Shown here one piece after another: positions 27,273-36,080 of a stretch of 64,000 bases of DNA. The stretch is from Chitinophagaceae bacterium (GTDB lineage Bacteria; Bacteroidota; Bacteroidia; Chitinophagales; Chitinophagaceae): positions 248,001-312,000 of the forward strand of contig JALHNJ010000003.1 in the NCBI GenBank assembly GCA_022843585.1. The letters are read 5' to 3'. The notes below the pieces were generated by a model that did no database searches, was not told the origin of the DNA, and saw only the letters and a list, made by a program, of their open reading frames with translations. The position numbers were made by a program, and so were the translations under genes. Each line of letters begins with the position of its first letter. Within the stretch, counting starts at the first letter, position 1.

Positions 27273-27586
27273 GAGTTTAAATTTTATCCCGATAATTATC
27301 GGAACCCAATTGCAGGTTGGGCAAAATTTTTAAAGCAGGGCAAAGATAAGCCAGCAGGATAAAAGAGAAAAGGAGGAAAATTTAGGAGTCATTTGCCTTT
27401 ATGAAGCTCATGATGTTTAGGATTATCATTTAAGTATTCGCAAATGCTGATACTTCGACTTGCTCAGTGGAATTACCGGACGATGAATAGCGATTAATTT
27501 CTCCACTTCCACTGGAAGTAAAGAAATTAAAAGACCTGCGGTCGCAACTAGGCTGATAGTAGCAATGCAGCTGATGACATAAAAAA
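27273..27586. other. 314-bp intergenic region, no gene seen
   Basis: Between the TrhO start and the end of the DUF5686 gene. It holds a small palindrome TCCGATAATTATCGGA-like at about 27289-27302, a purine-rich stretch, and the phrase ACTTCGACTTGCTCAGTGG (about 27453-27471), which resembles a short sequence dispersed in Bacteroidota intergenic DNA. No convincing ORF, tRNA or terminator. Confidence 0.5.
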
Positions 27587-30067
27587 TTAAGGCCAATCAT
27601 TTCCTCTTCTACCGCTATTACGACTCAGGCCAAGTTTAAATCCGGTTTGCCAGGCTCTTCCATTTTGAAAGGATTGCACAAAATCAATCCGGAATTGTTT
27701 GAAGATATTATCGAAGCCAACAAAATATTCGTAATAATATTTATTGCTGTTGATATAGAAACCATTTACACCGGCTACGAGGTAAAGGTTCAATTTTTTT
27801 AACCCTGGAATTTTATTGGTAAGAAATCCATTGAAATTATGTTCCAGGTGTGCCAGTGTATAAAACTTATCAATGTTGCTATATTGGTAAATTGGCAGCA
27901 ACTGAAAACTGTTGACATACTCCGTAGCAAAAGTTGACAAATTACCATTGAAATGAAAATAGTCAGGCAGTTCTACATTATTAGTATTGATAAAACCGCC
28001 CATTCCTAATTTGTAACGTAACCGCCCTTGCAAACGAAGGTTTACATTATCAGTAACATTAAAATTCCATTTGCTGAAATCTGCATCGCTACCAAATAAG
28101 CCTTTAACCGATTTAATATACTGTGCCGATAATATTGGATATTTTGAGCCGATGCTGATCTTTCGATCGGGTAATTCTATATAGCGATTACCGGGTTGCC
28201 AGCTTGCACCGATTAATATAACCATCGATTGATGTCTCTTTAGATTTTCGTTGACAATTTCGTTGGGATAGTTGGGAGTGTATTCTCTGTCAGGTTTATC
28301 CCGCCAGGTATAATCAGTGATGTTATCCAAAGGCTTTCTATCCTGGAATTGAAAACCCGTATTGATGGTAAATCCACCACCGACAGCCTGCTTGTAACTA
28401 CCCCGCATGTAAACTGCCTCATAGGTTTTCATTCGGTTTTCTTCGCTTAACAAAGAAGAAATAGAATTACCCCTTTGACCAACCGGACTATTATTACTGA
28501 ATTGAAACACTCTGCTACCACCGGAAAGGCTTACCGAAGAAGCATATTGTTTTCCAAATGTATAAGTAGTTGTAAGATGGGCATTGAAATGTTTGTTTCC
28601 AAATCCATACCGTAAATTCGGCGATAAAGAAATTGCTCTGCGGCTCAGCAAATTGCTATCCAATCTTTTTGTCCAGGTAACATCAGGATTAATGACCCAA
28701 CCTTCTGCCGGATTAAAACTTACTAATTCTGTTAATGGGCGGAAGCTGAAAGTGGTTCTGTTCTTCTGGCTTGATACAGATTGTTCAAAAAACAACGCCA
28801 TCAAAGGATTTATTTTATTTCTTTTTTTATCCAATGAATCGAGATAACGGGGATCTTTTCTTACCTGCTCCAGGCTATCTTTCTTACTATAATCTGATAT
28901 TTCATCCGCCATCAACGGTACAGGTCTTGTTAGTTCCCAATAGTCAACACTTTTTTTATTGGCACTATCCGTATATTTTAAAATGGTGCTGGTAAATGTT
29001 TTTTTAGTGAACTCCGGTTCTGCATTGTAGTTGGAATAGATATTTATAAAACTTCCATAGGCATCAAAGCCTAATATTTTAATAGTGGGATAAATTACCT
29101 GGCTCGACATGTACCAAACATCTTTTGATAATGGCCGGTACAACTGATCGATGCGGAGTGAATCGGCCAGTTCCATTTGAGAAGTCTTCGTCAATAAAAG
29201 TTGGACTGAATGAATACGCCAATCTTCATCCACAATATTTATATAACCGCTGAATAAGGGCTCATATTTTCGTTTAGGAGTTACTTTTATACGGTTGATC
29301 TCTTTTCCATCTTCTGTAAAACTTCCTTCGAATTTATACCTGTAATAATTCAATGCATTATTAGAAATAGGAGAAATAAAACCTCTTGGATTGAGATTAT
29401 TCCCTATGAAAACATTGTTGTCATAAAAAGAATAAATTCTCGGTGCACTTAATCCAAATCCATCCCTTTGCCCACTTACTTTGGATGAGACTACTTCAAC
29501 CTTTTCTTTATTGGGCTTATCCACAGCATAATTAGAAACCGTTTCTGACAAGTACAGCATTTTTTGTTTGCTGGTATCGCCATCTTCAAAATCTACTTTT
29601 CGTCCCAGTATTTTTTTAGGATAATTCCTGATCCGCATCTGGCCTTTTGTATATACTTCAGCCGTAAACTTATTATACTGATTTTGATGATACTCTCTTT
29701 TGTCAATTGCATTCCGGATGATCTGGTAGGCAAGATCTTCGCCGTTTTTCAGAATTACTTCTCCGAGAGTCATTTCTTGCAGACCAAGTATAAAATCCAA
29801 CGTTATATCTGTATTGGCAACCGTAATTGATTTTTCTTGTCGGCTATAACCAACATACTGGCACACCAACGTATAAGTTCCCGGGGATAGACTGATTAAA
29901 TACTTGCCTTCGTTGTTTGCATTCGTTCCTTTGTTGCTTTCTTTTACAAACACGGAAGCATATGGCAAAATTTTCCCTTCTTTGTCAGTAACAACACCTT
30001 TTATTTTTTGGGCAGAGGAAAGCAACGAACAAAACAGACCGATTAAGGCGAAGAATAACGTCTTCAT
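27587..30067 (-). CDS. DUF5686 outer-membrane protein with regulatory-like domain
   Basis: 826 aa. A signal peptide (about residues 1-19, ending SSAQ) is followed by a carboxypeptidase-regulatory-like domain (KIKGVVTDKEGKILPYASVFV, about 20-100), the DUF5686 central region (GEDLAYQIIRNAIDKREYHQNQY is its start), and a C-terminal barrel with strand-like alternation to the end (LGLSRNSGRRGNDWP). Typical length of the family. It is probably an outer-membrane protein of unknown substrate. It is the last of three same-strand genes starting with penicillin acylase, with gaps of about 90-100 bp, so cotranscription is possible but not shown. Confidence 0.85.
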   Translation of the reverse strand: MKTLFFALIGLFCSLLSSAQKIKGVVTDKEGKILPYASVFVKESNKGTNANNEGKYLISLSPGTYTLVCQYVGYSRQEKSITVANTDITLDFILGLQEMTLGEVILKNGEDLAYQIIRNAIDKREYHQNQYNKFTAEVYTKGQMRIRNYPKKILGRKVDFEDGDTSKQKMLYLSETVSNYAVDKPNKEKVEVVSSKVSGQRDGFGLSAPRIYSFYDNNVFIGNNLNPRGFISPISNNALNYYRYKFEGSFTEDGKEINRIKVTPKRKYEPLFSGYINIVDEDWRIHSVQLLLTKTSQMELADSLRIDQLYRPLSKDVWYMSSQVIYPTIKILGFDAYGSFINIYSNYNAEPEFTKKTFTSTILKYTDSANKKSVDYWELTRPVPLMADEISDYSKKDSLEQVRKDPRYLDSLDKKRNKINPLMALFFEQSVSSQKNRTTFSFRPLTELVSFNPAEGWVINPDVTWTKRLDSNLLSRRAISLSPNLRYGFGNKHFNAHLTTTYTFGKQYASSVSLSGGSRVFQFSNNSPVGQRGNSISSLLSEENRMKTYEAVYMRGSYKQAVGGGFTINTGFQFQDRKPLDNITDYTWRDKPDREYTPNYPNEIVNENLKRHQSMVILIGASWQPGNRYIELPDRKISIGSKYPILSAQYIKSVKGLFGSDADFSKWNFNVTDNVNLRLQGRLRYKLGMGGFINTNNVELPDYFHFNGNLSTFATEYVNSFQLLPIYQYSNIDKFYTLAHLEHNFNGFLTNKIPGLKKLNLYLVAGVNGFYINSNKYYYEYFVGFDNIFKQFRIDFVQSFQNGRAWQTGFKLGLSRNSGRRGNDWP

Positions 30068-30168
30068 AATTGTGTGGTAGTGCCAAAATGGGATTAAATC
30101 AATTTGGCAATCAACAAGGTAAGTTAAAAAAAGAGAAGAATGGGTGAGTTAAGTCTATTTTGAAAGTT

Positions 30169-30522
30169 TTAACGTCCATCTTTTGAAGAACGAAGGAAAC
30201 TTCCGCTCATTGCGGCAAATCCAGCAACTACGCCGCCTATAAATGCAGTGAATAATATTAAGAATAAAGCATTACCGCCTAATGGAAGCACCGCAGCAAT
30301 TTTCGTAGCCATTATTCCCTGGTTTTGGATATTGATCCATGCTGAAAGCCCCGCCCAGAGTGCAAATACCCCAAGAATGCCAGCCAAAAATGCTTTGCCG
30401 GCTTTTTGATGAATTATTACCGCTACCAATAATGAGGTAATGGCAATTCCCCACCAGGGTAAAAACAAACCACTGATAAATGCAAGTAATGCAGTAAGAA
30501 TGGTGGCTACTAAAAATTTCAT
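30169..30522 (-). CDS. small four-helix membrane protein, function unknown
   Basis: 117 aa with four hydrophobic segments (about residues 3-19, 23-40, 44-66 and 78-105) and a positively charged C-terminal tail. No recognisable family. It lies between penicillin acylase and the DUF5686 gene on the same strand. Confidence 0.7.
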   Translation of the reverse strand: MKFLVATILTALLAFISGLFLPWWGIAITSLLVAVIIHQKAGKAFLAGILGVFALWAGLSAWINIQNQGIMATKIAAVLPLGGNALFLILFTAFIGGVVAGFAAMSGSFLRSSKDGR

Positions 30523-30611
30523 ATGTATTATTATTTCAGATTCGTTATCTAATCAGTTGTCGTGTGTTGGGTGTAAGCTGTCGGTTTTGCTTACTGCCCA
30601 TTGTCTATTCT

Positions 30612-33056
30612 CTATTTCCCATTACCAAATTTCATTGTCCATTTCACATTCTTATCTGTCCTGTCCCCTTCCCGCATAAACCAAAGTTTGTTGTACTTAC
30701 CTGCTACCCAATTATCCAAATAGTCATCATAATATTTGCTGCCAGGATTGCCGCTTTGTCCGCCTGGATAAACACCGTAGGCTTCTGTTGGCGTACTCAT
30801 TTGTACTACCATACGCCAGCTTGGTCCGTGACTATGTGTAATGGCATTTACAATATTTCCGTTTCCACCAACAGGTAACCCTTTTCTTGCAAAGGCAGGT
30901 AAAGCATCTTTTAATAGATGGTAAACGGTTGGATTCTTAAATTTTGTCCACTCTAATTTTCCTTCTGCTTCAGCTTTGGCTAAATCAACTGATGCTTTTT
31001 TTAATGCAACTGTTACAACATCAAACAAAGTTTCTTTTTGTGTAGTGTTAATATCATCAATAAATTTCAAAGCAGTATCTCTTTTTAAAAGCTCCATGGT
31101 AGTTTGCTCATCCGGAAAAGGTGATCCGGGATTGGTTCTTGACAACTCATCTTTCCAGATACCAATTTCTAAACTATCCCACCAACATTGATAAATCGTT
31201 TGTCCTTTGGAATCAGGCGAAGCCATCAGATCCCAATTCTTAACAACATCAAGATATTTTTTCTCAGTAGCATTCAGTTCACTTTCTTTTACATATCCCG
31301 TTAAAATACTTCTCGCATCTTCTGCCAGTGTATTGAAATAATTATTCTGCAGTTTCATCATATCATCCGGAGTGATACCACTCATGGCGGCCAACTTATT
31401 GGTGATAGTAATACCTCTTGGTGTAATATAACTTCCGGGAATAAAATAAGGATAGGTAGAATCAACAGGCCGCTGGTTAGCACTTTGTAAAAAACCTTCT
31501 ACCGGATTTTTGCTGTGCGGATTTTCTGCCTGCGGAATAAATCCCTGCCACATATAGCTGCTGTCTTCTCCCGGCATTACATACAAACCCTGCCTGTTCC
31601 ATCTTGCCGGAAATTTTCCTTGCTGCCAAATGGCGATATCGCCTGTTTTAGAAGCGAAGACAAAATTCTGACCAGGACAATCAAATGTTTTTATAGCATC
31701 CGCATACTCATCATAATTTTTTGCCCGGTTGAGTTTATAAAAAGTTACTCCATCATTACTTGGATCATGTGCTGCCCAACGAACAGCTAAATTCTTTTTA
31801 TTAGAAAAATCATTAGAAAAACTTTCATCAAACATCACAGGTCCGAAGACAGTGTAAGCGACAGTGTCAAGCACATCTGCTCCACCTTTAACTTTAATTG
31901 TTTCAACTTTACGGGTTGTTTTTTCCCATTTGCCATTGAACCAGTATTCCTGTTTTGTATTGTCTTTGAATTTTATCTCGTAGTAATCTTTAACATCCCG
32001 TTGTGCATTGGTAACTCCCCAGGCGATGCTGTCATTAAACCCGATTATTACAAAAGGACTACCGGGCAATGAAACGCCATATGAATTAGTAGTGGGAGTT
32101 TGCAATTGCATTTCGTACCAGATAGATGGCAGCGATAGTTCAAGATGCGGATCGTTTGCCAGAATAGGAACACCACTTTGGGTTTTGCTACCGGCTACTA
32201 CCCAGTTATTACTGCCATTGTTAATATCAGGTTTTGAAATTTCATTTGCTGCGATCGTTTCTTTGTTGCCGAAATAAAGTGAATCAGCCGATGCAGGTTG
32301 CACCGGAACAACACCCGGCTTTTCAAACACCGTACCTTTTGGAACAATTGGAGCCAGTGAATCATGCACCTGCGGATACATCGCTTTTAACTCGTCAGGA
32401 ATAAATATTGATTTGGCATTGGTGTTGGATAAATCGTTCTCCGTTCCGCCAGATAGCATTTTCGCCATCATTTTTAATAATAAAGCAGTGCGAAAATTGG
32501 TCCACTCAGCCGGTTTAAAATTGAGCAACTTATATTCAACCGGCAGTTCAGCTTCTTTTAATGATTTGATATAAGAGTTAACACCATTTGTATAAGCATC
32601 AAACATTTTTTTTGTTGCCTGGTCTTTGTCCATTTCTTTCATGGCGTTTTCGGCAGCATACACCATTCCTAATCTCCGTTGCTCTTTATCAAAATTGATT
32701 GCTTTGGGTCCGGCAATTTCGCTGGCTTGTCCTGCAGCGGCTTTTGTTTGCAGATCCATTTGGAACAAACGAAACTTTGCATGCAGGTAACCCTGTATGA
32801 AATAAAGGTCTTCATCATTTTCTGCAAATACATGCGGAACTAATCGTTCATCAAAATACACATTGGCATTTCCTTTTAAATCGGGAAAATTAAGTTCCGT
32901 ATCAAAGCCTTCAGCAGTGGGTTCGGCATTTTGCCAAAAACCATGTTGGGGACTTACAAATTTTCCGACCGGCGGAATAGTACCCCATTGTTTATTAAGG
33001 GCAAAAACTAATCCGGCAGTAACAATAGTTGAGATAGCAAATGGAACGATACGCAT
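30612..33056 (-). CDS. penicillin acylase family protein (Ntn hydrolase)
   Basis: About 814 aa. An N-terminal membrane/signal segment (about residues 1-20) is followed by an alpha-subunit-like region (FDERLVPHVFAENDEDLYFIQGY), a spacer, then the autocleavage site NGSNNWVVAGSKTQSG, whose Ser would be the N-terminal nucleophile of the beta subunit after processing, and ANDPHLELSLPSIWY. These match penicillin/AHL acylases of the Ntn-hydrolase superfamily. They cleave amide bonds of acylated substrates, which can include homoserine lactones, but the true substrate here is not visible. The ATG at 33056 is used; the frame extends two codons to a TTG. First gene of a possible three-gene unit. Confidence 0.92.
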   Translation of the reverse strand: MRIVPFAISTIVTAGLVFALNKQWGTIPPVGKFVSPQHGFWQNAEPTAEGFDTELNFPDLKGNANVYFDERLVPHVFAENDEDLYFIQGYLHAKFRLFQMDLQTKAAAGQASEIAGPKAINFDKEQRRLGMVYAAENAMKEMDKDQATKKMFDAYTNGVNSYIKSLKEAELPVEYKLLNFKPAEWTNFRTALLLKMMAKMLSGGTENDLSNTNAKSIFIPDELKAMYPQVHDSLAPIVPKGTVFEKPGVVPVQPASADSLYFGNKETIAANEISKPDINNGSNNWVVAGSKTQSGVPILANDPHLELSLPSIWYEMQLQTPTTNSYGVSLPGSPFVIIGFNDSIAWGVTNAQRDVKDYYEIKFKDNTKQEYWFNGKWEKTTRKVETIKVKGGADVLDTVAYTVFGPVMFDESFSNDFSNKKNLAVRWAAHDPSNDGVTFYKLNRAKNYDEYADAIKTFDCPGQNFVFASKTGDIAIWQQGKFPARWNRQGLYVMPGEDSSYMWQGFIPQAENPHSKNPVEGFLQSANQRPVDSTYPYFIPGSYITPRGITITNKLAAMSGITPDDMMKLQNNYFNTLAEDARSILTGYVKESELNATEKKYLDVVKNWDLMASPDSKGQTIYQCWWDSLEIGIWKDELSRTNPGSPFPDEQTTMELLKRDTALKFIDDINTTQKETLFDVVTVALKKASVDLAKAEAEGKLEWTKFKNPTVYHLLKDALPAFARKGLPVGGNGNIVNAITHSHGPSWRMVVQMSTPTEAYGVYPGGQSGNPGSKYYDDYLDNWVAGKYNKLWFMREGDRTDKNVKWTMKFGNGK

Positions 33057-33183
33057 AGGCAAATAATGATGGCGAAAGATAAGAATAAAAGGAATACCTG
33101 CTTACCCCCTATCCATGGGCATACCAGGAAAGGAAGATTGATAAGATTTTTTCATAATTTCAACATCACTAAAACAAACGACT

Positions 33184-33744
33184 ATGGTAATATTAATTGT
33201 AATAGGTGTTCTGGTGCTGATCATTTTCTGGGTAATAAGTTTATACAATACCCTTGTACGATTGCGCAACAGAAGAGAAAATGCCTTTGCTGATATAGAT
33301 GTACAATTACGGCAGCGACATGACCTGATTCCGCAGTTGGTAGAAACAGTAAAAGGCTATGCGGCTCATGAAAAAGACCTGTTGCTAAAAATTACCGAAG
33401 CAAGAACTGCGGCGATGAGTGCCACTACTATCGATGGTAAGATTGCTGCTGAACAACAATTAAGCGGTGCTTTGCAAGGATTAAAAGTGCAGGTAGAAGC
33501 GTACCCCGATCTAAAAGCCAATCAAAACTTTTTGCAATTGCAGGAAGAGTTGAGTGATATTGAAAATAAACTGGCTGCAGCAAGACGTTTCTTCAATGCG
33601 GCTACTACAGAGTACAACACATCCGTTGAAGCATTTCCCGGTAATTTGATCGCCAAAAACTTTGGATTTAAAAGAGAGATCATGTTTGATTTGGGTACAG
33701 ATACCCGCAAACAAATGGAAGAGCCACCGAAAATTCAATTTTAA
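33184..33744 (+). CDS. lemA: LemA family protein
   Basis: 186 aa. One N-terminal membrane helix (about residues 2-22) precedes the LemA core YNTLVRLRNRRENAFADIDVQLRQRHDLIPQLVETVKGY, a helical bundle (about 25-160) ending with the conserved PGNLIAKNFGFK. Family members occur in inner membranes of many bacteria with unsettled function; they are frequently next to M48 proteases, as here. It starts 30 bp before the protease gene and they probably form an operon. Confidence 0.92.
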   Translation: MVILIVIGVLVLIIFWVISLYNTLVRLRNRRENAFADIDVQLRQRHDLIPQLVETVKGYAAHEKDLLLKITEARTAAMSATTIDGKIAAEQQLSGALQGLKVQVEAYPDLKANQNFLQLQEELSDIENKLAAARRFFNAATTEYNTSVEAFPGNLIAKNFGFKREIMFDLGTDTRKQMEEPPKIQF

Positions 33745-33751
33745 CCCCCAA

Positions 33752-33763
33752 CCCCTAAAGGGG
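33752..33763. repeat. short palindrome CCCCTAAAGGGG in the lemA-M48 gap
   Basis: A 12-bp sequence with four-base GC arms lies in the 30-bp gap between lemA and the protease gene. It could form a small hairpin. Similar short C4-TAAA-G4 sequences are frequent between Bacteroidota genes in my experience, but only one copy is seen in this window. Confidence 0.4.
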
Positions 33764-33774
33764 AGTTAAGAAAT

Positions 33775-34737
33775 ATGCAATATATCGGTCTAGATAAACA
33801 AATTCGAAAGAACAATTTCAATTCTATTCTTTTATTAATAGCATTCCCGGCATTGCTGCTGGGAATGATCTATGCCATTACATGGGCTATTGTTGAAAAA
33901 CAAAATTCTGAATCAGGAGCTTATTCATCAAATATTGATACAAATACTACTTTCCTCCAAATGGCGCCGTTTGTACTCGGTGGTGTTGGTGTTTGGTTTT
34001 TAATAGCCTGGGCAGGCAATGCCGCTTTTATACGAATGGCTACCGGCAGTAAGACCTTGGAAAGAATGGAGAATAAACGGGTCTACAATCTCGTAGAGAA
34101 TCTTTGTATCTCACAAGGCATGCAAATGCCAAAGCTGTATATTATTGAAGATGATTCATTAAATGCATTTGCCAGTGGTATCAATCAAAGAACTTATTCT
34201 GTTTCTTTATCAAGAGGCATCATCAATAAATTAGATGATGAAGAACTGGAAGGAGTAATTGCACATGAACTAACTCATATTAAAAACAGGGATGTTCGCT
34301 TACTGATAGTCTCTATTATTTTCGTAGGCATTTTTGCTTTTTTAGCAGAAGTCGCTTTCCGAAGTCTTCGCCATATTGGTAGTGGCAGAAAAAGTAAGGA
34401 CAGTAAAGGCAGTGGAGGAATTATATTGATTGCTATTGTTGTTACGGCAGTCGCTTATTTTATCTCATTATTACTTCGATTTGGTATAAGCAGAAAAAGA
34501 GAATATCTCGCCGATGCCGGTGCTGCTGAAATGACGAAGAAACCTTATGCTCTTGCCAATGCTCTCCGAAAAATCTCCGGCGACCCGTTAATTGAAGCAG
34601 TAGAAAGCAGAGATGTTGCACAACTATTTATAGATAATCCCAAACCATCTACTCACAAATCTGCATCCTGGGATAATATGTTTGCTACACATCCGGCGAT
34701 TGAGAAAAGGATTGAGTTGTTGGAGCAGTTTGTGTAA
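33775..34737 (+). CDS. M48 family zinc metalloprotease, HtpX-like
   Basis: 320 aa. Two N-terminal membrane helices (about residues 18-42 and 60-85) are followed by the protease domain with the zinc motif HELTH (GVIAHELTHIKNRD, about 159-172), further membrane helices around 180-240 and the downstream zinc/active-site ligand region SRKREYLADAGAAEM. It resembles HtpX, which degrades misfolded membrane proteins. All motifs are intact. Follows lemA by 30 bp. The substrate is unknown. Confidence 0.88.
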   Translation: MQYIGLDKQIRKNNFNSILLLIAFPALLLGMIYAITWAIVEKQNSESGAYSSNIDTNTTFLQMAPFVLGGVGVWFLIAWAGNAAFIRMATGSKTLERMENKRVYNLVENLCISQGMQMPKLYIIEDDSLNAFASGINQRTYSVSLSRGIINKLDDEELEGVIAHELTHIKNRDVRLLIVSIIFVGIFAFLAEVAFRSLRHIGSGRKSKDSKGSGGIILIAIVVTAVAYFISLLLRFGISRKREYLADAGAAEMTKKPYALANALRKISGDPLIEAVESRDVAQLFIDNPKPSTHKSASWDNMFATHPAIEKRIELLEQFV

Positions 34738-34768
34738 TTTAATTTATGAATTAGCAATATAGCCGGCA

Positions 34769-35260
34769 ATGAAAAAATTCCTTTTTTATACCTCATTGTT
34801 TTGCTCGGCTCTTGTTTGTGTTTTCTTGTGCACAAAAGTTTCTTTAAGTGGCTACAGAAATGATTTTTACTTTTTTATAGCCGTACTTCTTTTAAACCTT
34901 ATTTGCTTTTGGATACTTCGTAAAATTGAAAGAACAAAACGAAAATCATATATAAATTTATTTTTATCGACATTTCAAATTATTGGTCTGTGCATTTTTC
35001 TAATGGTAGATACTTTACAAGTTGACAAGGTCTATAAACCAATTAACAACAAGTATAATTTATATTCTTCGCTTAGTGGTTGGCACAAACGAACATATTT
35101 CAAGAGACACAGGGGAGAACTTTGTAATGATGGTGAGCTATGGCAGACAAAAATTCCCTATTACTTTCCACTAATCGAAATTGAAACAAAACGAGATAAA
35201 TGTCATAAAGTCGGGAGCGACTCAACCTACAATTGGTTATATAAACATATTCCTGAGTAA
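34769..35260 (+). CDS. membrane protein of unknown function
   Basis: 163 aa with three hydrophobic segments in the first 95 residues and a soluble tail containing three cysteines and aromatic residues. No recognised family. It follows the M48 protease by 31 bp on the same strand, so it may be in the lemA operon. Its base composition is more AT-rich than its neighbours. Confidence 0.6.
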   Translation: MKKFLFYTSLFCSALVCVFLCTKVSLSGYRNDFYFFIAVLLLNLICFWILRKIERTKRKSYINLFLSTFQIIGLCIFLMVDTLQVDKVYKPINNKYNLYSSLSGWHKRTYFKRHRGELCNDGELWQTKIPYYFPLIEIETKRDKCHKVGSDSTYNWLYKHIPE

Positions 35261-35278
35261 CCCAAAACTATTACCACA

Positions 35279-35935
35279 CTACGACTCCTTCCCCCCCAAC
35301 ATCGGCACAAAAGAAAAATAATCAAACACTTCTTCTTTCAGCGAACCGTTTTCCAATTTTGTAATCCGCATCATTTGCTGCATATCACCTGCACCTAATG
35401 GTATCACCATCATACCGCCGGGTTTAAGCTGCTGAATTAATTTTTGTGGAATTTCTGGAGCTGCAGCAGTAATAATTACTCTGTCGAACGGACCATAGGT
35501 AGGCAAGCCTTCAAATCCATCGCCATAAAAGAATTTAATAGACAGGTATTTTTTTAAGAAAGCAAAACTCTTATTGGATTCAAATAATTTTTTTTGTCGT
35601 TCAATGGTGTAAACCTGTGCACCCATTTCTGCCAGCACCACAGCCTGGTAGGCACTGCCGGTTCCTATTTCCAATACTTTCATGAACGGTTTTAGTTCCA
35701 GCAATTGCGATTGATAAGCTACTGTATAAGGTTGCGAAATGGTTTGCCCTTCGCCAATGGGAAATGCTTTGTCTTCATAAGCCTTTTCATCAAATGCAGA
35801 ATCTAAAAAAAAATGACGGGGAACAGCCAGGATAGCATCCAGCACTCTTTCATCGGTGATGCCTTTTCCCTGGACGGTTTGCAGTAGTTTTTTTCGAAGG
35901 CCTTTGTGGCGGTAGGTGTCGTCAGTTGGTCTCAT
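35279..35935 (-). CDS. pcm: protein-L-isoaspartate O-methyltransferase
   Basis: 218 aa. Repairs damaged isoaspartyl residues by SAM-dependent methylation. Visible motifs are the SAM-binding VLEIGTGSAYQAVVLAEM (about residues 80-97), with Ala where Gly is usual, then VYTIERQKKL, and FFYGDGFEGLPTYGPFDRVIITAAAPEIP. The N-terminal GITDERVLDAILAVPRHFF is also typical. Length matches the family. The gene is convergent with the preceding membrane protein and followed upstream by the mutase on the same strand. Confidence 0.93.
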   Translation of the reverse strand: MRPTDDTYRHKGLRKKLLQTVQGKGITDERVLDAILAVPRHFFLDSAFDEKAYEDKAFPIGEGQTISQPYTVAYQSQLLELKPFMKVLEIGTGSAYQAVVLAEMGAQVYTIERQKKLFESNKSFAFLKKYLSIKFFYGDGFEGLPTYGPFDRVIITAAAPEIPQKLIQQLKPGGMMVIPLGAGDMQQMMRITKLENGSLKEEVFDYFSFVPMLGGKES

Positions 35936-36080
35936 AAGTTGGAGTGCAATATAGGCTAAGAGAATAAAAGAGAAAAGGAGAGAAAGTGTTTAATTCAAAA
36001 ATCTATTTTTCTCCTTTAAGTTATGTAAACACCAAATGGGTATCTATTCCTTTCTCATCGAATTTTATTCTTTCTCTCCT

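Noticed and set aside
27273-27586. Insertion-sequence remnant
   Set aside because: No terminal inverted repeats, target duplication or transposase fragment are visible.
30440-30878. Small plus-strand ORFs at the acylase end
   Set aside because: They overlap the acylase coding sequence in another frame and contain no domain.
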